From DAIOHQ01 sp036744635 (GTDB lineage: Bacteria; Planctomycetota; Phycisphaerae; Tepidisphaerales; Tepidisphaeraceae): DNA of 16,994 nt. The translations under genes and the position numbers were made by a program. The notes below the pieces were generated by a model, which was not told where the DNA came from, made no database searches, and saw nothing but the letters and a program-made list of their open reading frames with translations. Where the stretch lies: NCBI GenBank assembly GCA_036744635.1, contig DAIOHQ010000090.1, positions 1-16,994 on the forward strand, read 5' to 3'. Below are positions 11,519 to 16,994 of this stretch, piece after piece; position 1 is the first letter of the stretch; each line of letters starts with the position of its first letter.

Positions 11519-13169
11519 AGCCGAGTTCCTTGAGCAGGATTTCCGGGGCGATTCCCAGACGGTGTTTGATCTCGGCTTCCTGGAGTTTTTCCAGGTCGTT
11601 TTCGGGGAGGGGGCTGGGCCAGTGCAGCTCGATGCCGCGCTCATCCGGTGTCGTTTTGAATGCGCCGGCTTTGTCGAGCCAGGCGAGGGATAGTTCACAG
11701 ATGCGGATGAGTCCCTGGCCATAGGTGGTGCGCTTGCGGTCGGTTTTGGCCAGCAGGGAGAGGAGCGTGACCCGCAGGGCGGCGGCGCTGGTGAGACGGC
11801 CGATGCGCCCTTTGATGGCGCCGGCGGCGATGGGCGAGACGCCGCTGGTTTTGTCGAGCGCCTCGCGCAGCTCGCCGATGTGCTCTGTTTCCGATGGGCA
11901 GCCGGAGTCGCCGCCGAATTCGACGATGTCGGCCTGGTCGTTGTCGCTCATCCACATGCGGCCGGGCGAGACGGGGAGCTGGTTGAAATTTTCGATCCCC
12001 TTGCCGAGATACATCTTGAAAGACTGCAGGGTGATGCGGTTGGCGCGGTCGCTGAGGCGGGTGTTGAGCTCATCCTGAAGCGGGATCAGCGGCTCGACAT
12101 CGCTTTGGCCGGGGTAGCTGAAGGGAAGAGCGGTGTTCTGAATGTGGACCAGGGGAATCTCGCCGAGGGAGTTGGCGCCTTGGCCGATCAGCACTTCATT
12201 TTCGTAGCGTTGCCAGCGGTCGGGGGAGATGATCTCAATGATCTGCACCGATTGGCCGCGGGCGGCGGCATTTCCGTTGGCGCGCCAGGCCAGGAGGCGA
12301 TCCATCCAGTGTGCGCGCCTGACGATGGGCGGCTGGTTGTTCGCGCTCGGCCGTTCCCATACTTGGCCGTAGGCGTTGACGATGCGGTAATCGTGCTGAG
12401 ACAAAAGAGGCAGAGCCCGCGCCGGCTCGACGATCTCGAGGCGGATCATTCGGGCGAGGCGCGGAATATCCGCGCGCTGCGAGGGAATGCTCGCACCCGT
12501 GTCCGTCGAGTCGTCGAGGCCGAGCGCCGGCGGGCTGTCGCCCGCTGGAGCATCGGCCGCCGGCCGCCCCTGTCCCCCCTGTTCCCCCCTTGAGGATTCC
12601 GCGGGCGCATGCGGCGCCGGCGCGTTCTCTGCCTGAAATTTCACGAGTACATCCACGAATCCGTACACCGCGCCGAGCAGGGCCAGTTGCTGGAGAAACT
12701 GGACTCCGCCGTTGGCGTCGATGATGGCACGCAAGAGCTGTTCGATTTCCTTGGCGCGTTTGGCATTGGCGGCCAGGGAGGCGATGACGACGTCCTTGCC
12801 GAAGAGGTAATCGACCATGGTCTCCACCCGCCAGGCGATGTCGTTTTCAATGACGACTTCCTTGCGGGCGACGCCGGCGATGGGCTGGGGGAAGCTGATT
12901 TCCGAGCCGGCGCGGGCGCCGGTGATGCGCGAGGGCAGGCCCCATTCCTGGCTCTGGCGATAGGGTCGGTCGGCGCCGGCATCGGCGTCGGTGACGCCGC
13001 AGACGAGCATGGCGTTGCGGTAGTAGGCCCAGAGGCGGCGATAGCGCGGGCGCTGGGTTTCGATGAGGCGGGCGAGGTTTTCGCGCAGTTCGGCGGTGCT
13101 GTTGGCGGCCGCGTTTGCGCCGGCGTCCGCGCCGGCGTCCGGCGTCAGTCTTGTCAGTTGGTAAGCCAT
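11514..13169 (-). CDS. Phage portal protein
   Basis: A 551-aa portal-like protein, the dodecameric ring at a capsid vertex through which DNA passes. RYRRLWAYYRNAMLVCG (42-58), ARKEVVIENDIAWRVETMVD then YLFGK (101-125), LLGAVYGFVDVLVKF (164-178), IPLVHIQNTALPFSYPGQSD then VEPLIPLQDELNTRLSDRAN, and the helical end are typical of SPP1 gp6-like portals. The ATG at 13169 has GGAG 6 nt upstream and gives MAYQLTRL; an in-frame ATG 15 nt earlier has no better support. Residues about 181-235 are a Pro/Ala/Gly/Asp-rich linker interrupting the fold, probably an expanded loop, and the N-terminus has DAGADAGANAAA repeats. It is the first gene of the cassette; no terminase gene precedes it. Confidence 0.85.
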   Translation of the reverse strand: MAYQLTRLTPDAGADAGANAAANSTAELRENLARLIETQRPRYRRLWAYYRNAMLVCGVTDADAGADRPYRQSQEWGLPSRITGARAGSEISFPQPIAGVARKEVVIENDIAWRVETMVDYLFGKDVVIASLAANAKRAKEIEQLLRAIIDANGGVQFLQQLALLGAVYGFVDVLVKFQAENAPAPHAPAESSRGEQGGQGRPAADAPAGDSPPALGLDDSTDTGASIPSQRADIPRLARMIRLEIVEPARALPLLSQHDYRIVNAYGQVWERPSANNQPPIVRRAHWMDRLLAWRANGNAAARGQSVQIIEIISPDRWQRYENEVLIGQGANSLGEIPLVHIQNTALPFSYPGQSDVEPLIPLQDELNTRLSDRANRITLQSFKMYLGKGIENFNQLPVSPGRMWMSDNDQADIVEFGGDSGCPSETEHIGELREALDKTSGVSPIAAGAIKGRIGRLTSAAALRVTLLSLLAKTDRKRTTYGQGLIRICELSLAWLDKAGAFKTTPDERGIELHWPSPLPENDLEKLQEAEIKHRLGIAPEILLKELGY

Positions 13170-13184
13170 CTTTTTCTCCTTCAA

Positions 13185-13506
13185 AATCGGTCTCTCTACC
13201 TATGGGCGGAGTTGCGCTGGCGGCGCGCCGGGCGCGCAACGCGCAGAGGGAGATGGCAGGATTTACCGGGAAATCCGGGGTAAAATTTTTTTGATTTTTC
13301 GGATTTTGTGTCTGGAAGGCGTTGCGCTGGCGGCGCGCCGGGCGCGCAATTCGATAGTTATGAACGATTCTGAGGGGGATCGGTCAGATTATTGACGGCG
13401 ATTTAATGACCGCGAAGGCGCGAGGGGGCGAAGGGGACGCGAAGAAGAATTACTTGGCCACAGATGGGGCACAGATTTGCAGAGATATAGGATGGAGATG
13501 GAGCGA
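13185..13506. repeat. Repeat-rich non-coding region upstream of the portal gene
   Basis: No gene is seen here. A 29-bp sequence (GTTGCGCTGGCGGCGCGCCG and on to GGGCGCGCAA) occurs twice in direct orientation at 13211-13239 and 13321-13349, 110 bp apart; each copy contains the GCGCGCCGGGCGCGC dyad. GCGAAGGCGCGAGG and GGCCACAGATGGGGCACAGA types follow at about 13410-13490. An AT-rich patch (13277-13306) between the copies could hold the cassette promoter on the minus strand, but no convincing -35/-10 pair was found. Confidence 0.75.
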
Positions 13507-13845
13507 TCAGTCTACCCAGTCGTCTTCGGCAGGGATGGGGGTGATGGGGGGAGGAGATGGGGATGAGGGAGTTTCGGCCAGGGCGTTGAGGAGGGAGCGG
13601 GCGTGTTGTTCGAGGGCGGCGCGGCCGGTGGGGGTGAGTTCGATTTCGGTGACGGGTTTGCCGGCACGGAAACGTTTGTCGATGGCGACGAAGCCGGCGG
13701 CGGCGAGGCGGCGGGTGTGGGTGGCAAGATTGCCGTCGGTGAGGCGGGTAAGGCCGCGGAGTTCGACGAAGTCGCGGCGGGCGGGGACGAGGGCGGTGAG
13801 GATGCGCAGGCGACCGGTGCTGGTGACGAGGGAATCGAAGGGCAT
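13507..13845 (-). CDS. Winged-helix transcriptional regulator, PF13601 type
   Basis: A 112-aa DNA-binding protein. GRLRILTALVPARRDFVELR then GLTRLTDGNLATHTRRLAAA then GFVAIDKRF (11-59) is the wHTH of the PF13601-like MarR/ArsR-related group: LR-x-LTDGNL-x-x-H-x-x-x-L is its recognition-helix pattern. VTEIELTPTGRAALEQHARS is the wing and last helix. The C-terminal tail is Ser/Pro-rich. These proteins usually repress their own or neighbouring genes, often linked to membrane proteins; here no partner is adjacent. It lies 337 bp upstream of the portal gene on the same strand, so it could control the cassette, but that is only positional. There is no Shine-Dalgarno; GATAAT 6 nt before the ATG suggests a leaderless mRNA. 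Confidence 0.85.
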   Translation of the reverse strand: MPFDSLVTSTGRLRILTALVPARRDFVELRGLTRLTDGNLATHTRRLAAAGFVAIDKRFRAGKPVTEIELTPTGRAALEQHARSLLNALAETPSSPSPPPITPIPAEDDWVD

Positions 13846-13851
13846 GAAGGG

Positions 13852-13857
13852 ATTATC
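13852..13857 (-). promoter_or_regulatory. -10 box of the winged-helix regulator
   Basis: GATAAT on the minus strand (5 of 6 consensus) ends 6 nt before the ATG at 13845, predicting a start at the initiation codon itself. Confidence 0.45.
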
Positions 13858-13974
13858 GGACGATGGGGGAGGAGAGCTTGAGGGGATGGCGGAGTGAAGC
13901 GGGATCGCGGGGCGGCGAATGGTTGAGTGGAAGTCGGGGCGGCCGAAGAATATGGCTGGATTCGGGCAGGTGCG

Positions 13975-14190
13975 TACACCTGCCGCTCATCCAGCCATGA
14001 CAGACAAGAATGTCCGCCCCACCAGGATTGAGTACGCCTGCCGCTCATCCAGCCATGGCAGACAAGAATGTCCGCCCCACCAGGATTGCGTGACCAGCCG
14101 GCAAAAACGCTGCTCGCAAGCGAGCAGGTTAGGCGGGCATGGCGGACAGGAATGTCCACCCCACCAGAACGGTGGGCGAGTACGCCCACG
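13975..14190. repeat. 58-bp tandem repeat and related copies
   Basis: Two near-identical units (13975-14030 and 14033-14088, period 58) read TAC[A/G]CCTGCCGCTCATCCAGCC and on to GTCCGCCCCACCAGGATTG. A third, diverged partial copy at about 14140-14190 keeps GGACAGGAATGTCC and CCCACCAGA. GACA-GAATGTC is a short dyad inside each unit. Only two full units are present and there is no varied spacer, so this is not a CRISPR array. No gene is seen between 13846 and 14386. Confidence 0.8.
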
Positions 14191-14262
14191 CTACTAAACT
14201 CGGACAGGTAGATTTGTGGCGAAGGGCAGACGGTGGCGAGTATGCCCACCCGGGCGGGGGTT

Positions 14263-14378
14263 GTGGCATGGGCTACCAGCAGCTACCAGCCCATGCGCTT
14301 GAAGCGCAGCGTTCTTTACCGCCACAATATGCCGCGGAGCGCTGCGCTTCGTGCGCATGGGCTGGTAGCCCATGCCAC
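14263..14378. repeat. Long inverted repeat of CATGGGCTGGTAGCCCATG type
   Basis: Left arm 14263-14311 and right arm 14340-14378 are inverted copies (GTGGCATGGGCTACCAG ... CCCATGCGC ... GAAGCGCAGCG). The left arm carries an extra 10 bp because CAGCTACCAG is duplicated. The arms frame a 28-nt loop. It lies 8 bp beyond the stop of the glycoside hydrolase-like gene, so it may also act as a 3' structure for that transcript. Confidence 0.85.
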
Positions 14379-14386
14379 GTCAAGAT

Positions 14387-16249
14387 TCATTTTTTCTTTT
14401 TGCCGGATTCGTGGAGGTTCATGGCGGTGGCGCGGTCTACGGTGCTGGTGGATTTTGTCTGTTGGCCGCGAAGTTCGGCGAGGGCGGTCTGGGCCTGCTC
14501 CAAGGAAGTGGTGCGGAGGAGTTCCTTTTCCGGGCGGAGCTTGACGCCGCAGAACATGTCATAGTTGCTGCGGAAATCATTCACCTTTTTGTAAAGCGTG
14601 GGCATTTCGCGGGCGGCGAGACGCACGTCAGCCTTGAGCGACTTGAGCTCCCGTTCCCATTTCGCCAGCGCGGCGGCCGGGGCGCGGCGGTTTTCCTTTG
14701 CCTTTTTGATGGCCGCGTTGAGCTTGGCGCCGGCATCGACAATTCCGGCATGGCGGGCGTAGTAGTCGAGCGAATACCAGCGCCAGTCGCCGGTGGTCTT
14801 GCGATCGAGCTTGCGGGCGGCGGCGGCGAGCTTCTTTTGCGCCTTGGGAAAATTGCGGTCCTCGACGGCGAGCACCGCGTCAATGGCTTCGGGCGGCATG
14901 GCCTGGTTGTGCATTCCTTCCAGCACGTTCTTCACCATCGGACGAAACTGCTGCTTGGGGTTCCAGGCGAGGCTGAGCATGATGAACTTGTTGATGTCAT
15001 CGTAGCGGCCTTCGGTGTAGGGGAGCACGCCGTGGACGCTGGAGGCCTGACTGAACAGGGTATGCAGCACCTTGGGCATCGGGTAGGTGCCCCAGGTTCC
15101 CCAGCCGCCGGCCATGGTGATGTCCGGCCAGAATATGATCTTCTTGCCTTTGCGGGCCAGGGCATCGGAGATTTTCAGGCGCTCGGGCGTCGATTCCTGC
15201 CAGGCGTTTTGCGTGCAGACGGTGTTGATGACGTCAGACTTGGCGACGAGGTTGGCGAGCTTCTGGGCGTCGCGATTCCAGAAATACCAGAAGTTGATCG
15301 AGCGCATGGGGATCTTGTCTTTGTAGGGCGCGAGCAACTCGATCGTCAGCTCCCAGTATTTCTTCCACCATGGGCGGCACTTGGGGCAGTCGCAGCCGCC
15401 GGGATCGGTGGGGAACATTTCGATCCAGTCGGGCTTGAAGGTGTCGATGAGTCGGCGGTTGTAATCCATGACGAACCGATTGATCTCCGGCACGGATGGG
15501 CAGAGGGTGAAGGGGACGGGGAACTGGCCCCAGAGGCCGCGCGGAATGATGTCGCAGTGATGTTCCTTGTGCTGGTCGTGGTATTTTCGCGGCACGAGAT
15601 TGGGCGACATTCCCAGCCAGATCTTGACGCCCCAGGAGCGGGCGATGTCGGCGATGCGGGAGTAGACGGTGGCCATGGTTTGATCGCCGGTGGTGTCGCC
15701 GGGGGCGATCATCCATTCGGCGTACCAGAGGCCGATGGTGTTGAGGCCCCAGAGCATCATTTCGACGAGGTAATCTTCAAAGTCGTCGAAGCGGCCTTCT
15801 TCGGCGAGCCAGACGTTGTAGGAGTTGAAGGGGCGTTCGGGCTTGTCGGTGTCGCCGGGGTCGCGCTGGGTGGGGAAATAGATTCCGCGGATTTCCAAAG
15901 CCGGCGTTTCGGTGATGTTGAGCTTTGGCCAGATGATCTTGCCGGCTTTGCCGCGCTGCATTTCGCGCAATAGGCGGCCGGCGCCGTAGAGCAGGCCGCG
16001 GGATCGGCCGGAGATGGTGAAGACGGGTTTGGCGGCGGGGCCGGAGGTGGCGATGGCGAAGGCTTCTTCGCCGCCGGGGACGTCGCGTTCTTCGAGGATG
16101 ATGGACGGACCTGTCGGTTTCGTCCGCTCGCCGACGATGCGGGCGGCGGCGTTGACGCGCTTCTTGAGATGGGTCTTGAGCACGGCGGCGACGCGTGCGG
16201 CCCACTGCTGATCGTCGGCGTTGAGAGAAATACTTACGGTATTGGCCAT
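14387..16249 (-). CDS. Glycoside hydrolase-like protein with GH20b/GH67N-type N-terminal domain
   Basis: A 620-aa protein, probably cytoplasmic since no signal peptide is visible. Residues 1-110 hold SGRSRGLLYGAGRLLREMQR (80-99), the pattern of the non-catalytic N-terminal domain of GH20 hexosaminidases and GH67 alpha-glucuronidases. From about 118 (LEIRGIYFP...WGLNTIGLWYAEWM...SWGVKIWLGMSPN) a TIM barrel is likely. PTDPGGCDCPKCRPWW (290-305) has C296, C298 and C301, a Cys cluster also seen in DUF4838-like hydrolases. WYFWNRD and MAGGWGTWGTYP follow; from about 500 the protein is helical and Lys-rich. The ATG at 16249 has AGGAG 7 nt upstream; an in-frame ATG at 16387 is unsupported. Substrate and catalytic acids cannot be assigned from sequence alone. 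Confidence 0.75.
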   Translation of the reverse strand: MANTVSISLNADDQQWAARVAAVLKTHLKKRVNAAARIVGERTKPTGPSIILEERDVPGGEEAFAIATSGPAAKPVFTISGRSRGLLYGAGRLLREMQRGKAGKIIWPKLNITETPALEIRGIYFPTQRDPGDTDKPERPFNSYNVWLAEEGRFDDFEDYLVEMMLWGLNTIGLWYAEWMIAPGDTTGDQTMATVYSRIADIARSWGVKIWLGMSPNLVPRKYHDQHKEHHCDIIPRGLWGQFPVPFTLCPSVPEINRFVMDYNRRLIDTFKPDWIEMFPTDPGGCDCPKCRPWWKKYWELTIELLAPYKDKIPMRSINFWYFWNRDAQKLANLVAKSDVINTVCTQNAWQESTPERLKISDALARKGKKIIFWPDITMAGGWGTWGTYPMPKVLHTLFSQASSVHGVLPYTEGRYDDINKFIMLSLAWNPKQQFRPMVKNVLEGMHNQAMPPEAIDAVLAVEDRNFPKAQKKLAAAARKLDRKTTGDWRWYSLDYYARHAGIVDAGAKLNAAIKKAKENRRAPAAALAKWERELKSLKADVRLAAREMPTLYKKVNDFRSNYDMFCGVKLRPEKELLRTTSLEQAQTALAELRGQQTKSTSTVDRATAMNLHESGKKKK

Positions 16250-16377
16250 CTTCGGACTCCTGGGAAAATTAAGTGGACGCTTCAAATTGCTGGGGAACAT
16301 GCTATGGAAAATTTCTGGCGGGGGAAGGGTTGCGGGGGCAGAGAATCCAGAGTCTCGACATGCCGGTGACGGCAAAT

Positions 16378-16406
16378 TTGACAGCACCCTCTGCAGGAAA
16401 TATCAT
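16378..16406 (+). promoter_or_regulatory. Strong sigma-70-type promoter of the fic remnant
   Basis: A perfect TTGACA (16378-16383) and TATCAT (16401-16406) are separated by exactly 17 bp. The predicted transcript starts near 16413, about 43 nt before the likely TTG start. Confidence 0.65.
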
Positions 16407-16455
16407 TGGACATTATTATAGACATATTCGCTGTAAACACTTATCGAGAATAGGT

Positions 16456-16972
16456 TTGAGCAAGACACCAACACGGACATTTGAACGGTCGCATCCCTGG
16501 CTGCGGTTCGAGCTCAATTGCCGTCCTCGAAGCAATCATGGCGCACCTGTACCTGGCATGGATCCATCCATTTCCCGATGGGAACGGGAGAACGGCGCGG
16601 CTGGTGGAATTTCGGATCCTGCTGAACAGCGGTGTGCCTGCGCCGGCGGCACATCTGTTGAGCAATCACTACAACAAGACGCGCGATGAATACTATCGGC
16701 AACTGCGCTATGCGAGTCAGTCTGGTGGCGATGTCTTACAGTTTATTCAATACGCCGTGCGCGGGTTTCGCGATGGCTTGCGCGAGCAAATCAGGCACGT
16801 GGTGCGCCAGCAGGCGGAGGTGGTATGGCGCGACTATGTTCACGAGAAATTCCAAAACAAGCGATCCGATGCTGACCGTAGACGTCGAAATCTCGTGCTC
16901 GATTTGTCGTTGAAGAGACGGGTCGTGCCACAAACCCAGCTAACACTACAGCGCTACGTCCGCATCGGATAG
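16456..16972 (+). pseudogene. Fic family protein, internally deleted
   Basis: Fic proteins transfer AMP or related groups to target proteins. The TTG at 16456 opens SKTPTRTFERSHPWLRFEL, the usual extreme N-terminus of this long Fic subfamily (T-F-x-x-x-HPW-x-x-F-x-L). Within about 20 bases (near 16515) the sequence jumps, in another frame (+1), to AVLEAIMAHLYLAWIHPFPD then GNGRTARLVEF, the Fic core with the full HPFxDGNGR motif at about 16565. It continues SGVPAPAAHLLSNHYNKTRD then EYYRQL, and YVHEKFQNKRSDADRRRRNL then VLDLS. In intact relatives roughly 160-180 residues (the inhibitory and scaffold helices) lie between these parts. The C-terminal winged-helix region is also replaced by an unrelated end (stop at 16972). 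The tail frame can open at a TTG (16481), so a shortened core might be made. Confidence 0.78.
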
Positions 16973-16994
16973 GAGCGAAGTCGTGAGTTCTTGG

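Noticed and set aside
13975..14190. CRISPR array
   Set aside because: Only two full 58-bp units with no variable spacers, no further units and no cas genes.
14372..15973. 533-codon plus-strand frame opposite the glycoside hydrolase
   Set aside because: Gly/Val/Asp-rich shadow of a recognised minus-strand gene; it begins inside a dispersed repeat.
1..16994. tRNA genes or rRNA
   Set aside because: No cloverleaf with a GGTTCGAATCC-type T-arm and no rRNA core blocks were seen on reading either strand.

Overview
The window looks like a chromosomal segment of a GC-rich planctomycete, most likely Phycisphaerae-like and probably from a metagenome. The lineage call is inference. It rests on two PEP-CTERM proteins, a PhyH oxygenase and an unusual glycoside hydrolase, and above all on many short dispersed palindromic repeats (GTAGCACGGGCG..., GTAGGGTCCGC..., CATGGGTTTCCAACCCATG, GGCCACAGATGGGGCACAGA) of the kind that litter planctomycete and verrucomicrobial genomes.

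Region 1 (1-2800): rnpB (RNase P RNA, minus strand) with a consensus -10 and an intrinsic terminator; a PhyH-family dioxygenase; a small [2Fe-2S] ferredoxin; then a junction where the 5' part of a DUF433 gene (plus) meets the 5' part of a secreted NF038122-metalloprotease-like gene (minus), both without their 3' ends. Region 2 (2900-5700, minus strand): an AAA/STAND-like ATPase with a winged-helix tail behind a palindromic operator-like promoter, and argH, whose middle third uses different codons from its ends. Region 3 (5735-8031, minus strand): two secreted PEP-CTERM proteins (LamG-like, then F5/8 type C-like); the second has a frameshift in an A-run just after its signal peptide. A terminator follows them.

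Region 4 (8104-13169, minus strand) is a compact phage-derived cassette in the order portal, 66-aa protein, SU10-type major capsid protein, a connector-like protein, a small membrane/coiled-coil protein, a lipoprotein and an 85-aa helical protein. Every frame is open and nearly every gene has a strong Shine-Dalgarno sequence. No terminase, protease, tail, integrase or replication gene is visible, and every spacer holds dispersed repeats. I read it as a long-resident, possibly domesticated capsid/portal island; this is the best candidate for an undescribed system here.

Region 5 (13185-16994): a repeat-rich upstream zone, a PF13601-type winged-helix regulator, about 540 bp of repeat-filled non-coding DNA, a 620-aa cytoplasmic glycoside hydrolase-like protein, and diverging from it a Fic gene with an intact promoter but a large internal deletion.

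Two themes cut across the window. Several genes (argH, the DUF433 remnant, the regulator) have a -10 box 6-9 nt before the ATG and no Shine-Dalgarno, which suggests leaderless mRNAs, whereas the phage cassette and PEP-CTERM genes are led by strong Shine-Dalgarno sequences. And at least three genes take their TAG stop from the GTAG edge of an adjacent dispersed repeat.
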